The notes: generated by a model not told the origin, from the sequence alone. A stretch of DNA of 64,000 nucleotides from Cryobacterium algoritolerans (GCF_004402785.1 NZ_SOFP01000040.1:30067-94066), one strand, 5' to 3'; positions 26,496 through 35,699 are shown, counted from the first letter of the stretch. A program made the numbers and translations.

Positions 26496-27383
26496 ATGAT
26501 GCACCTCGGTACGCCGCGCCGCAAACTCCTCGCGCTGGTGACCGCAATCGTCGTGGTCGTCGTCGGCTCCGGCTTCGCGCTCGGCGGCTCGATCCGCCGG
26601 ATTGAGACGATCGCGGCGCCGGCGGCCTTCGACCCTGGCACGATTATCAGCGACTACAACTTCTTCAACCCCGACGCCATGACCGAGGCCGACATCCAGT
26701 CGTTCCTTGAGCACCGAAGGTGCGTCGCCCGGGCGGACGCGCCGTGCCTCTGGGAGTTCAGGGAGGCCACCACGGCCCAGCCCACCCAGGGCGCCGGGCA
26801 TTGCGCGGCCTATCACCCGGCCGCCGCCGAGCGCGCGAGCCGCATCATCGCCAAGGTCGCGAAGGCGTGCACCATCAGCCCGCGGGTGCTGCTGGTGCTC
26901 CTGCAGAAGGAGCAGTCCCTGCTGACCCGACCCAGCGCATCCGGCTATCTGCGCGCGACCGGGTACGGCTGCCCCGACACCGCCGACTGCGACACGGAGT
27001 ATTTCGGCTTTTTCAATCAGGTCTACCGGGCGGCCTGGCAGTTCCGGCAGTACACCCAGGAGCCGGACCGTGCCTACAAGGTGGGCGTCGTGGATGTCGG
27101 CTACAACCCTGACCCCACCTGCGGGGCGTCTCCGGTGCGCATTCGAAACCAGGCCACGGCCAACCTCTACAACTACACGCCGTACCAGCCCAACAAGGCC
27201 GCCCTGGCCCAGCCGGGAGACGACGGCGACGGCTGCTCCACCCACGGCAACCTGAATTTCTGGCTGTTCTACACGGCCTGGTTCGGCCCCGCGCAGACGG
27301 AGGGCTATCCCACCGTCTTCGGGTCCTGCCTGAACCTGGTCGGCGGCCAGCCGTGCCGCGCGCAGGAGTTCTGGCCGCGCTGA
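26496..27383 (+). CDS. Secreted protein with lytic-transglycosylase-like region, hypothetical
   Basis: 295 residues with an N-terminal hydrophobic segment at about 10-31. NFFNPDAMTEADIQSFLEHRRC opens the conserved part. Then come ISPRVLLVLLQKEQSLLT (a helix with Glu in a lysozyme-like position), RATGYGCPDTADCD and YFGFFNQVYRAAWQFRQYT, a pattern reminiscent of transglycosylase folds. Multiple Cys pairs suggest disulfides outside the cell. Similar actinobacterial proteins are often annotated 'hemagglutinin' or hypothetical; activity unproven. Confidence 0.75.
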   Translation: MMHLGTPRRKLLALVTAIVVVVVGSGFALGGSIRRIETIAAPAAFDPGTIISDYNFFNPDAMTEADIQSFLEHRRCVARADAPCLWEFREATTAQPTQGAGHCAAYHPAAAERASRIIAKVAKACTISPRVLLVLLQKEQSLLTRPSASGYLRATGYGCPDTADCDTEYFGFFNQVYRAAWQFRQYTQEPDRAYKVGVVDVGYNPDPTCGASPVRIRNQATANLYNYTPYQPNKAALAQPGDDGDGCSTHGNLNFWLFYTAWFGPAQTEGYPTVFGSCLNLVGGQPCRAQEFWPR

Positions 27384-27456
27384 GGCAGCACGCTCGCCTT
27401 TCGGGCATGGCCGGTGCGGTTCGGGCGACCTCAGTGCGTTTCGGGCATCAGGATGG

Positions 27457-27630
27457 TCAGCACGAGGTCAGCGCCGAACAGCCCTGGGCGGCGGTGAGGA
27501 GAGCGGCGTCGAACGAATTGAGGTCGACGAGCACGCCGTTGAGATCGTGTTCGAATTTCTGCTGCACACCGATCCGCGGGTTGGCGGCGGTGTTCCAGCC
27601 GCCGTACCCGAATTCACTGACAAAGCGGAT
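27457..27630 (-). pseudogene. 3' remnant of a secreted protein gene
   Basis: On the minus strand, 57 codons read coherently (SEFGYGGWNTAANPRIGVQ, then KFEHDLNGVLVDLN, then AALLTAAQGCSALTSC and TGA at 27459-27457). An in-frame stop lies immediately upstream and there is no start codon. The paired Cys ending and Gly/aromatic content look like the C-terminus of a secreted enzyme. Family not recognised. Codon usage is gene-like rather than random. Confidence 0.45.
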
Positions 27631-27760
27631 TCACCGAAGAGGATCAATTCACACGAGAGCGCTGCAGCCTGACAAACTCATTTCCCGTGCAAACTCCAGT
27701 CCGCGGCAAACGGACGCGCGGCCTGGACCGGGAGCCCACTCCGCGCGTCCCAATGTCGGA

Positions 27761-27771
27761 CCGTACAACAA
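27761..27771. promoter_or_regulatory. GntR/FadR-type operator half-match before gntR
   Basis: CCGTACAACAA fits NNGTNNNACNA, one base off the FadR-subfamily consensus TNGTNNNACNA. It lies about 30 bp before the gntR start and shares its pattern with three sites in the 30.15-30.22 kb divergent promoter. Confidence 0.5.
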
Positions 27772-27799
27772 TGTGGGCAGGAGCAATAGACTGGCGCCC

Positions 27800-28474
27800 A
27801 TGCAAGGTTTGACGAAGATGTCCGTTCAGCGCGTCAGCACCGCGGAACACGTGCGAGACCACATCACGACGCTGATCCTCGCAGGCGAGCTGAAACCCGG
27901 CACTCCCCTGCGGGAAAACGCGATCGCCACCGCTCTCAGCGTGTCCCGCAACACCGTTCGCGAAGCCGTGTTGCTGCTCGGCCAAAGCCGTCTCATCCGT
28001 CACGAGATGCACCATGGGGCGATCGTCGCCGAGCCGACCAAGGATGCGCTGATCAACCTCTACGACGCTCGTCGCGGACTCGAGGTGGGCGCCGTCTCCC
28101 TCCCCGCCGACGCCGAGAACATCGCCGGGATCAAGTCAGCACTCGACGACCTGGAACGCGCCGCCACGGAGGGCGACGACCGCGAGATCGTCGCGAAGGA
28201 CCTCGCGTTCCATGCCGCCACGGTTCGCAATTTCCGCAGCGAGCGCATCGACGCCTTCTACGCCCAGATCGCGGTGGAACTCTCCTTCTTCCTCAACGCC
28301 CTCGCCGCCTCGCGTCTCGACTACGCAGAGGACGAGTCTTTCCTGGACGAACACCGGCGCATCTACGAGGCGATCGCTGCCGGGGACAGGGCGGGCGCCG
28401 CGCGCTTCGTCCAGGATCACATCAACGAAACCATTCGCCGGCTCCGCGCCCGGCTCGACGCCGCCGAAGCCTAG
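27800..28474 (+). CDS. GntR-family regulator, FadR/FCD subfamily
   Basis: 224 residues from ATG at 27800 (ATG at 27818 is an alternative with a slightly better ribosome site). N-terminal wHTH: EHVRDHITTLILAGELKPGTPLRENAIATALSVSRNTVREAVLLLGQSRLIRHEMHHGAIV. C-terminal FCD domain (about 85-215) with metal/ligand residues D...H...H: DLAFHAATVRNF and DEHRRIYEAIAAGDRAGAARFVQDHI. Faces the decarboxylase-like gene tail to tail and probably controls the divergent ThDP/ABC module. Confidence 0.9.
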   Translation: MQGLTKMSVQRVSTAEHVRDHITTLILAGELKPGTPLRENAIATALSVSRNTVREAVLLLGQSRLIRHEMHHGAIVAEPTKDALINLYDARRGLEVGAVSLPADAENIAGIKSALDDLERAATEGDDREIVAKDLAFHAATVRNFRSERIDAFYAQIAVELSFFLNALAASRLDYAEDESFLDEHRRIYEAIAAGDRAGAARFVQDHINETIRRLRARLDAAEA

Positions 28475-28518
28475 CCGTTCTTCCCGGACCCCCACCGCCC
28501 GGGAAGAACGACGCACCG

Positions 28519-30147
28519 TTACGGAAAGTCGAGGGTGATGACGGTGGGACCCGGGCGCCCGAGGGCCGCGCGGGCACGGGCGGCAGCATCCTGGGCATTC
28601 GCGGCGCGCTCGCCGGTCGCCCCGATCGCGTTCGCCAGGGCCACCAGGTCAGGCACATGCAGGTCCACGCCCACCGGGGCGATGCCCCGTGCCGCCTGCT
28701 GGTCGCGGATCTCGCGGTATCCGCCGTTGTTCGCAACAACGACCACTATCGTCAGACCCTGCTCGACGACGGTGATCAGCTCCTGGATTGAGAACATGAG
28801 CGCCCCGTCCCCGAGGAGCGCGATGACCGGCGCGTCGGGCCTGGCCACCTTCGCGCCGATCGCGGCGGGGAGGGCGTAACCGAGTGTGGCAACGCGCGGC
28901 ATATAGAGGAACGAGTTCTTCGACGGGACGGGGAAGAAGTGCACGGTTCCGAAGTAGGTCACCTGCGAGGAATCGCCCGTGATGATTGTGTTCTCGGGCA
29001 GGGCCAGGCGGAGCTCATTGTTGATGTCAAACCAGAGTTCGCCGTCGGAGCGAGCTTCGGCCGCGAGGGCCGCCTTGAGCTCGGCCAGATCGCCGGCCGC
29101 TGCATCGGAAGGTTCAGCGAGGGCGCCCTGCTGGTCGAGAGCCGCCTGGATCGCGGTCAGCGCTTCGGCGGCATCCGCGTGGATGGCAATCCGCGCCGGC
29201 GCGTTGAGGGCCAGCTGGCTCTGGGCGATGTCGATGCGGATGACATGGGGCGACGTGATCTTGCCCTCCCACAGATCGGAGTCACCCAGTTCGCTTCCGA
29301 TCACCAGCAGCGCGTCGCTGGCATTCAGCCAGTCCTGGGCCGCCTTCAGGCGAATCTGCGCCCCCAGCGAGAGAGGGTGATCCTCCGGCAGCACCCCCTT
29401 GCCGTTACAGGTCGAGATCACGGGTGCCGAGAGCGCCTCGGCAAGCCGGCGCACCTGCGCGTCGGCTCCGCGAGAGCCGCCGCCGACGATGATCGCCGGG
29501 TGGCTGGCGCCGCCGAGCAGCTGGGCAGCCCGATGCACGAGCGCGTCGTCCAGCGACGGGGTGGGCGTGGAACCGGCTCTGGCGATCCGGCCGTCCCAGT
29601 CCTGGCCGAGCACATCGCTCGGGATCTCCACGTAGACCGGCCGCGGACGCCCCGTGCGCATGACCTCGAAGGCGTGGGCGATCGCCTCGGTCGCTTCCCG
29701 CGGCGTCCTCGCCCGGGTGCTCCACTCTGTCATGCTCGCCATGGCGGCGAGGGTGTCCTTCGTGTCGTGGAGCTCGCCCCCGTCGAGGTGCTCCGTGCCG
29801 GAGGGTAGTCCCGATGAGATGATGAGAACCGGACGGGATTCCGCGTAGGACGTGCCCGCGGCGACCATGGCGTTCAGCGTGCCAGGGCCGCTGGTCGTGA
29901 TGACAACGCCCGGCTTGCCTGCGACCTGGCTGTAGCCGTCCGCGGCGTAGCCGGCGCCCTGCTCGTGGCGATGGGTGACCGGCCTGATGCCCAGGCGCAC
30001 GAGATGCCGGTAGATCTCGAGGTTGTGGGTGCCCGGGATGCCGAAGATCGTATCGACCCCGTGCGCCTGCAGGGTCTCGGCGACCGCCGCCCCGCCGTTG
30101 TGGTGGAGGGTAGTCGGGGGTGCGTCAGTCATCATTGTCGTCAACAT
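28519..30147 (-). CDS. Thiamine-diphosphate-dependent 2-oxo-acid decarboxylase-like enzyme (acetolactate synthase-like, AruI-type)
   Basis: About 542 residues from ATG 30147; the start is uncertain, since ATGs at 30165, 30135 and 30132 are also in frame. PYR domain: FGIPGTHNLEIYRHL, the catalytic-type Glu in THRHEQGAGYAADGYSQV, TTSGPGTLNAM. Central FAD/NAD-fold-like domain ~190-320. PP domain: ALLGDGALMFSIQEL...NN, the GDG-X(26)-NN ThDP/Mg motif. The pattern is closest to 5-guanidino-2-oxopentanoate decarboxylase (AruI) and other 'acetolactate synthase-like' enzymes acting on amino-acid-derived 2-oxo acids; substrate inferred, not proven. Divergent from a polar amino-acid ABC importer. Confidence 0.85.
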   Translation of the reverse strand: MLTTMMTDAPPTTLHHNGGAAVAETLQAHGVDTIFGIPGTHNLEIYRHLVRLGIRPVTHRHEQGAGYAADGYSQVAGKPGVVITTSGPGTLNAMVAAGTSYAESRPVLIISSGLPSGTEHLDGGELHDTKDTLAAMASMTEWSTRARTPREATEAIAHAFEVMRTGRPRPVYVEIPSDVLGQDWDGRIARAGSTPTPSLDDALVHRAAQLLGGASHPAIIVGGGSRGADAQVRRLAEALSAPVISTCNGKGVLPEDHPLSLGAQIRLKAAQDWLNASDALLVIGSELGDSDLWEGKITSPHVIRIDIAQSQLALNAPARIAIHADAAEALTAIQAALDQQGALAEPSDAAAGDLAELKAALAAEARSDGELWFDINNELRLALPENTIITGDSSQVTYFGTVHFFPVPSKNSFLYMPRVATLGYALPAAIGAKVARPDAPVIALLGDGALMFSIQELITVVEQGLTIVVVVANNGGYREIRDQQAARGIAPVGVDLHVPDLVALANAIGATGERAANAQDAAARARAALGRPGPTVITLDFP

Positions 30148-30154
30148 TGCTCCA

Positions 30155-30218
30155 TCGTAGGACAATTATCGGCAAAGACGTCATAATGTTCTACATTCAT
30201 GCAATGATCGTCTGACCA
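30155..30218. promoter_or_regulatory. Cluster of FadR/GntR-type operators between the ThDP enzyme and ABC importer
   Basis: TCGTAGGACAA (30155-30165) and TCGTCTGACCA (30208-30218) both fit TNGTNNNACNA exactly. ATGTTCTACAT (30186-30196) fits its inner part and is 31 bp, about three turns, from the first. The divergent promoter pair lies here. Confidence 0.65.
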
Positions 30219-30248
30219 TCATCCCGATTTCACGCTCAAGGAGGAGCC

Positions 30249-31166
30249 ATGCTGTCCATGAAAATGCGCGGTACGCGAAAGGCAATTGTTCTCGGGGTGA
30301 CCCTTGCGGTTTCCGCGACCCTGCTGGCCGGATGCTCGGCGGAAGCCGGCAAGGCGGCCGGCACGGACCCGTCCCCCACGGCGGACTCAACCCTCCGCGC
30401 CATGCTCCCCGCGGACATCAAGGAGGCGGGCGTGCTCAAGATCGGCACCGAGGCCTTCTACCCGCCGTTCGAGTACCTGGACGCCGACAACAGCACCGTC
30501 GTCGGGCTCGACATGGCCCTCTTCCACGCGATCGGCGCCGAACTCGGCCTCAAGGTCGACGTTACGAACATGGCCTTCGACGGCCTGCTCCCGGCCCTCG
30601 ACGCCAAACGGATTGACGTCGTCGTTGCGGCCATGACCGACACGAAGGCGCGCCAGGCGAAGTACGACTTCGTCGACTACTTCCTCACCGGCCAGGGCAT
30701 CGTCGTCCCGGCCGGCAACCCCAAGGCCATCACGGGCGTCGAAGGCCTGTGCGGCCGGAAGGTGGCGGCCCTGGAGGGCTCGACCCAGGTCAGCCTGCTG
30801 GAGAAGTTCAACACCGCAGAGTGCGCTGGCAACGCGATCACCGTCACGGCGTTGGCCACCGACGCGGACGCGATGCTGCAAGTGCACAGCGGCCGTGCCG
30901 ACGCCTCCTTCTCCCAGGATGCCGTCGCGCGCTACAACGCCGCGGCGGACGGCGGCAAGGGCAAGTTTGAAATCGGCAACGACCAGCCGCTCCTGCCCGT
31001 CGTCATGGGGCCGATGTTCACCAAGGAAGACGCCGGCCTTCGGGACGCAGTCAAGGCGACCGTCGAAAAACTGATCGCCGACGGCACGTACCAGTCCATC
31101 CTCGACAAGCATGACCTGGGCTCAGGCGCGGTCACCGAGGTAATGGTCAACGGCGGCACCCTGTAA
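30249..31166 (+). CDS. Amino-acid ABC transporter, substrate-binding lipoprotein
   Basis: 305 residues. Lipoprotein signal: basic start, hydrophobic core and lipobox LLAGC (Cys near residue 27). Family 3 solute-binding fold: LKIGTEAFYPPFEYLDADNSTVVGLDMALFHAIGAELGLK, AMTDTKARQAKYDFVDYFLTGQGIVV and LIADGTYQSILDKHDLG. The Asp/Arg-type ligand residues point to a polar or basic amino acid. An AAGGAGGAG ribosome site lies upstream. First gene of a four-gene operon; its TAA shares one base with the permease ATG. Confidence 0.92.
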   Translation: MLSMKMRGTRKAIVLGVTLAVSATLLAGCSAEAGKAAGTDPSPTADSTLRAMLPADIKEAGVLKIGTEAFYPPFEYLDADNSTVVGLDMALFHAIGAELGLKVDVTNMAFDGLLPALDAKRIDVVVAAMTDTKARQAKYDFVDYFLTGQGIVVPAGNPKAITGVEGLCGRKVAALEGSTQVSLLEKFNTAECAGNAITVTALATDADAMLQVHSGRADASFSQDAVARYNAAADGGKGKFEIGNDQPLLPVVMGPMFTKEDAGLRDAVKATVEKLIADGTYQSILDKHDLGSGAVTEVMVNGGTL

Positions 31167-32119
31167 TGAGCGGCCTGCCGGCGCCCACTGACGCGAAGAC
31201 TCCGATTCGTGCCATCCCAGTCCGACATTGGGGACAGCAGGTCTCGGGCGTCATCGTGCTCGCCGCGCTGGTTGCCTTCATCTACGCCGTCGCCACAAAT
31301 GAGAACCTGGACTGGTCCATCATCGCCGCGAACCTGTTCGGTCCGACGATCCTGAGCGGGCTGTGGGTCACCATTTCCCTGACCGTGCTGTCTCTGATCA
31401 TCGGTGCCGCCCTCGGCGTCACCGTGGCGGTCATGCGCCTGTCGCCGAACCGGGTGCTGAACTCCGTCGCGGGAGGCTACATCTGGGCCTTCCGCGGCAC
31501 CCCGGTGCTCGTCCAGCTTCTGCTCTGGTTCAACCTGGCCCTGTTCTTTCCGCGGCTCGGGCTGGGCGAATTCAGCCTCGACACGAACACGGTCATCACG
31601 GCTTTCGTGGCCGCGCTGCTGGGGCTCGGCCTCAACGAGGGCGCCTACATGGCGGAGATCGTTCGCGGCGGCATCCTCTCGGTAGACCACGGCCAGAGCG
31701 AAGCCGCCATGGCACTGGGGATGCGCCGCCGGTCGACCATGTTCAAGATCGTGCTGCCACAGGCCATGCGGGTCATCATTCCGCCGATGGGCAATGAGCT
31801 CATCACCATGCTGAAGATGACCTCGCTCGTCACCGTGATCGCGGCGCCGGACCTGCTCAACCGGGCGCAAGTCATTTCGTCACGCAACTTCTACATTTTC
31901 GAGCTGCTCATCGTCGCCAGCATCTGGTACCTCGCCCTGACGACGATCTCCACGCTGATCCAGATGCGACTGGAGAAACGGTTCGCCAGGGGGGTCGCCG
32001 GAGTCGCGCCTCGCCGTCGTCGAATCCTGCTCAATCTCAAGCCAGGCCGGGTCACCTCTCCGGTGATCACGCCGGGCGACCGGCCCGTCGTCTACGCGAA
32101 AGGTGGAGCGGGCTCATGA
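31166..32119 (+). CDS. Amino-acid ABC transporter permease (HisM/HEQRo type)
   Basis: 317 residues, five or six membrane helices. Signature of the His/Glu/Gln/Arg permease family: [22 protein letters not shown] (about 70-90), [18 protein letters not shown], and the EAA loop [28 protein letters not shown] followed by [16 protein letters not shown]. The N- and C-terminal tails are longer than usual and cytoplasmic. ATG overlaps the upstream stop by 1 nt; the stop overlaps the ATPase ATG (ATGA). Confidence 0.93.
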   Translation: MSGLPAPTDAKTPIRAIPVRHWGQQVSGVIVLAALVAFIYAVATNENLDWSIIAANLFGPTILSGLWVTISLTVLSLIIGAALGVTVAVMRLSPNRVLNSVAGGYIWAFRGTPVLVQLLLWFNLALFFPRLGLGEFSLDTNTVITAFVAALLGLGLNEGAYMAEIVRGGILSVDHGQSEAAMALGMRRRSTMFKIVLPQAMRVIIPPMGNELITMLKMTSLVTVIAAPDLLNRAQVISSRNFYIFELLIVASIWYLALTTISTLIQMRLEKRFARGVAGVAPRRRRILLNLKPGRVTSPVITPGDRPVVYAKGGAGS

Positions 32120-32880
32120 GCGCTCCCATGGTCACAGCAGAAAACGTGCACAAGTCCTTCGGCCACGTCGAAGTACTCAAGGGCATCGACCTTGAGGTTC
32201 GCACGGGTCAGGTCTTCTGCGTTCTCGGACCGTCGGGCTCGGGAAAGTCCACCTTGCTGCGCTGCATCAACCACCTCGAGCGCATCGACGCGGGCCGACT
32301 GTCCGTTGACGGCCAGCTCGTCGGGTACCGCGAGCGGTCGGGCAAGCTCTATGAGCTGAACGAGAACGAAGTCGCCGACCAGCGACGCGACATCGGAATG
32401 GTGTTCCAACGCTTCAACCTCTTCGCCCACATGACCGCGTTGCAGAACGTGATGCTCGCGCCGATGGATGTCCGGCGCCTGCCGAAGGCGGAGGTTCGTG
32501 AGCACGCCATGCAGCTCCTCGGACGCGTCGGCCTCGCAGACCAGGCTCAGAAATATCCGTCGCAGCTTTCCGGCGGACAGCAGCAGCGCGTCGCGATCGC
32601 CCGGGCCCTCGCCATGAAACCCAAGCTCATGCTCTTCGACGAGCCGACGAGCGCGCTGGACCCGGAACTCGTCGGCGAGGTGCTCGACGTCATGCGGGAC
32701 CTCGCCGCAAGCGGCATGACGATGATCGTCGTCACCCATGAGATCGCCTTTGCCCGCGAGGTCGGCGACCACCTCGTTTTCATGGATAGCGGCGTCGTCG
32801 TCGAGCAGGGTGCCCCAAGGGACGTTCTCTCGAACCCGCAGCACAAGCGCACCCAGACGTTCCTGTCGAAGGTCCTGTAG
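32116..32880 (+). CDS. Amino-acid ABC transporter ATP-binding protein (GlnQ type)
   Basis: 254 residues. Walker [10 protein letters not shown] (about 38-46), Q-loop [13 protein letters not shown], signature [16 protein letters not shown], Walker [19 protein letters not shown]-loop [12 protein letters not shown]. All are intact and typical of polar amino-acid importers. A small insertion ([21 protein letters not shown]) before the Q-loop is common in this subgroup. Confidence 0.95.
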   Translation: MSAPMVTAENVHKSFGHVEVLKGIDLEVRTGQVFCVLGPSGSGKSTLLRCINHLERIDAGRLSVDGQLVGYRERSGKLYELNENEVADQRRDIGMVFQRFNLFAHMTALQNVMLAPMDVRRLPKAEVREHAMQLLGRVGLADQAQKYPSQLSGGQQQRVAIARALAMKPKLMLFDEPTSALDPELVGEVLDVMRDLAASGMTMIVVTHEIAFAREVGDHLVFMDSGVVVEQGAPRDVLSNPQHKRTQTFLSKVL

Positions 32881-33861
32881 ATGACGAAGCCCTTGGCGAT
32901 CTACACCGACAACGAGGACATCGACCCGACCCCGGGCATCCGCCTTCTGGAACAGAGCGGCTTCACAGTTCGCTTCCTGGAAACGCTCGACCCCGAGCGG
33001 ATCCTGGCGGAGTCGCGAGGCGCCCAGGCCTTGCTGGTCGGCTACGCGCCGATTCCGGACTGGGTGATCGCCGGGCTGCCGGACCTGCGGATCATCTCGC
33101 TCATCTCGATGGGATTCGACCACGTCGACCTCGACGCGGCGCGCTCGGCCGGCGTGTGGGTGACCAACCTGCCCGGTGTCGCGACCGAAGAAGTCGCCAC
33201 CCATGCGCTCGGACTCATCCTGGCGACGACCCGGGATTTCCCGTTCTTCGAGCGGGTCGCCGGCGAGGACTGGAACGCGCGTCCGGCCAGGACTCCGCCC
33301 CGCCTCAGCCAGAAGACGCTGGGGCTGATGGGGCTGGGCCGAATAGGCGCGAAGCTGGCCGGGTTCGCATCATCGCTGTTCGGGGAGATCATCGGCTACG
33401 ACCCTTACCTCGCGCAGAATCCGGAGGCGACCGCCCGGCTGGAGTCCCTGGGCGTGCACCTGGCGGGATTCGACGAGGTGCTCGCCTCCGCCGACGTGCT
33501 CTCCCTCCACCTGCCGCTGACGCCGGAAACGCGCGGGATCATCAATGCCGAGTCGCTCGCGCGGATGAAACCGGGTAGCTACCTGGTCAACGTCAGTCGA
33601 GGCCAATTGATTGACACGCCCGCTCTCGCACGCGCGCTGGACAGCGGGCAGATCCGCGGGGCGGGACTCGATGTGCTCGACGCCGAGCCGGCTCCCGCCG
33701 ATCATCCGCTCCTCGCCCACGAACGCACCATCGTCACGCCCCACGTCGGATTCCTTTCCGACCACACGCTCGCGGAGTACGTCCGCATCCAGGCCCAGAA
33801 TGTCATTTCTCTCTCTGCGACGGGCGAGCCCGAGACGGTTCCGGTGGTCGACCCGCGCTGA
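32881..33861 (+). CDS. D-2-hydroxyacid dehydrogenase (NAD-dependent)
   Basis: 326 residues, start directly after the ATPase TAG. Rossmann motif GLMGLGRIGAKLAGFA (about 139-154) with GYDPYL after beta-2. Catalytic residues: Arg in NVSRGQLIDTPAL, Glu in DVLDAEPAPADHP, His in IVTPHVGFLSD. Interconverts a 2-oxo acid and a D-2-hydroxy acid; phosphoglycerate dehydrogenase-like but lacking the ACT domain. In this operon it probably handles the 2-oxo acid derived from the imported amino acid. Confidence 0.9.
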   Translation: MTKPLAIYTDNEDIDPTPGIRLLEQSGFTVRFLETLDPERILAESRGAQALLVGYAPIPDWVIAGLPDLRIISLISMGFDHVDLDAARSAGVWVTNLPGVATEEVATHALGLILATTRDFPFFERVAGEDWNARPARTPPRLSQKTLGLMGLGRIGAKLAGFASSLFGEIIGYDPYLAQNPEATARLESLGVHLAGFDEVLASADVLSLHLPLTPETRGIINAESLARMKPGSYLVNVSRGQLIDTPALARALDSGQIRGAGLDVLDAEPAPADHPLLAHERTIVTPHVGFLSDHTLAEYVRIQAQNVISLSATGEPETVPVVDPR

Positions 33862-34176
33862 CTTCGCACGGGAACTCCGCGCAGAGCGTAATCTCCGGTG
33901 CGCACACAAGCTGGGCGGACTGGATACGGCCCTTCCGCCCGCCGTCCTCGCCGGTCGGACGCATCCCCCGGTGAGAGCCGAATCCCGGCGCCGGCGGTTA
34001 CACGCTGGGTCGCCGCGGTCCGGCCGACGCGCCGAGGGGCTGCATCCGTTTGCGACCGGGTTTCTCTGCCCGCAGTGACGGGCCGCACAATTCGCCTGCC
34101 TAGACTCGCCCGGTGACTACGTGCGGCCCGCCCGGGTTTTTCGCCGAAACGGTCGCCGCAATCGAAAGGAACCACC
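33862..34176. other. Intergenic region, nothing recognised
   Basis: About 315 bp between the dehydrogenase stop and the secreted-protein start. It should hold a promoter for the latter; no RNA or repeat recognised. Confidence 0.5.
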
Positions 34177-35022
34177 ATGAACGAGAACAAGATCTTCCAG
34201 TCGCCCCGCGCATCCCGCACGAAGCGCCTCACCATCGGGGCAGCATCCGTTCTGGCTGCGGGCGCTCTTCTCGGTGCAGGCGTGCAGGGTGCGAGCGCTA
34301 CCCCACTCACCCCGGCGCCCGGGCACACGGCCAGCTCCAGCGCATCCGCCGAGTCAACCTCGGGCGACGCGTTCCTCGCTTCGATTCAGAAGGAGCTCCG
34401 CGGCGACCTCTCCCACGGAAAGAGTGTGAACGAGAAGGCGCAGAAGGTCGCGGCCACGCTCGTCGACCACGCCGAACTCTTCGCGAGCCTGCCGGCAAAT
34501 CTGCAGGCCGACCTGACCACCCTCAAGGACGCGTCAGCGGCCGACCGGGCCGCCGCGGTGCAGACCATCCAAACCACCGCCCTGGACGGTGGCTACGGCG
34601 AACAGATCGCCAAGGTCGCGCTGGCCGTGAAGAACGACCCCACGCATCCGCTGGCCGCCGCGCTGCACAGCGCACTCGGTGAGGACACCGCGACGGGCAC
34701 GGATACCGCCCCCTCGGTCACGAAGCTGGCCCTCGGCGTTGTCGACAACCCCGCGCTGTTCTCGAAGCTCCCGGCCGAGCTGCAGTCCGCCCTGACCGAC
34801 CTGAAGAATGCTCCGGCCGCCGAGCAGGATGCCGCAGCCCAGGCGATCGAAAAGGCCGCGCTGAACGGCGACTACGGTCACGACATCCAAAAGATCGTCG
34901 AGCGTATCCAGGCCGGCGCAAAGTCGCACTCGCAGGGCAAGAACGAGGCCGGAGCCGATACGCACAGCGACACCAAGCCGGGCAGCACTGACACCGGTGC
35001 GCACGCCAAGGCCGGGAACTGA
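34177..35022 (+). CDS. Secreted protein with two ~60-residue internal repeats, hypothetical
   Basis: 281 residues, GAAAGGAACC upstream of ATG 34177. Signal peptide at about 1-42 (SVLAAGALLGAGVQGASA). Two homologous helical modules: residues ~92-150 (TLVDHAELFASLPANLQADL, TLKDASAADRAAAVQTI, GGYGEQI) and ~189-247 (GVVDNPALFSKLPAELQSAL, DLKNAPAAEQDAAAQAI, GDYGHDI). The C-terminal tail is Gly/Lys/Asp/Thr-rich. No Cys, no anchor motif. Ends at a very strong hairpin terminator. Function unknown. Confidence 0.85.
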   Translation: MNENKIFQSPRASRTKRLTIGAASVLAAGALLGAGVQGASATPLTPAPGHTASSSASAESTSGDAFLASIQKELRGDLSHGKSVNEKAQKVAATLVDHAELFASLPANLQADLTTLKDASAADRAAAVQTIQTTALDGGYGEQIAKVALAVKNDPTHPLAAALHSALGEDTATGTDTAPSVTKLALGVVDNPALFSKLPAELQSALTDLKNAPAAEQDAAAQAIEKAALNGDYGHDIQKIVERIQAGAKSHSQGKNEAGADTHSDTKPGSTDTGAHAKAGN

Positions 35023-35043
35023 CCCTCCCGAAGCGAATTACCA

Positions 35044-35080
35044 CCAACGGCCGGGAGCGCACTGCGCTCCCGGCCGTTGG
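35044..35080 (+). terminator. Strong hairpin after the repeat protein
   Basis: A 17-bp perfect stem (CCAACGGCCGGGAGCGC / its inverse) with a 3-nt loop ACT. No T-tract on either side, so it may act as an mRNA 3' stabiliser or factor-assisted terminator. Confidence 0.8.
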
Positions 35081-35668
35081 CTTACCCGCGCCCTGCGGCT
35101 ACCGGGCGTTGCTCGTGACGCTGCCGTGACGGTGGGCCTGCACCTGGTGTTCGATGCGCACCCCGCCGGTGTATTGCCCCGCGTTGCCGGTCGCCACCAA
35201 CGCCTCGAACCGGTTCCAGGCATCCCGTGTCATTGCCCGGCTCAGCTCTTCGCCCAGCGCGGTGTCGAGGTTGAACCTCATCCTGGTGTTGAGCCTCGAC
35301 CTCAAGGCCCATGCACGTCCGTGCGCGCGCGTCGCGGAGCCAGGTTTCCCGGATTGCCTTCGGCAAACCTGGTGAGGTCAGCGGCCGCTGACGCTCGGCC
35401 AGTCCCGCCGACTGGCACGCCATGCGGGCGGTGGCCTGGCGCGCCGTGGGCATGTCGACGGTGTACCAACCGGTTGTCGACACAAGCCGCTTGTCGACGC
35501 AAGCCGGTTGTCGGTTCCAGGTGGGGTGCGATTGTTGGCTGCGAGGTGCTGGCGCGTCTGCCCGACACCTCGCATAGCGGACGTGACGATGGCAGAAGGC
35601 ACGGCCCGCTCCGGCCCAGGCGACACCCCGGCGAGACCGTGGGTCGTCGTTGCGTGCGCCGCCACGGG
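35081..35668. other. Gene-poor region left of the IS island, with a 17-bp tandem repeat
   Basis: No gene I can support. A minus-strand frame (35099-35281; MRFNLDTALGEELSRAM...) has coding-like composition and ends naturally, but I recognise no family; it may be a remnant. At 35470-35514 the unit CCG(G/C)TTGTCGAC(A/G)CAAG is repeated twice exactly in length plus a partial third copy. Confidence 0.5.
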
Positions 35669-35699
35669 TAAGCCTCTGTAATGGCTTTTAGCTGGTCTG

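Noticed and set aside
35099..35281. 60-codon minus-strand gene left of the IS island
   Set aside because: Plausible composition but no recognisable family, no clear ribosome site, and located in a region of remnants; noted only within the region entry.
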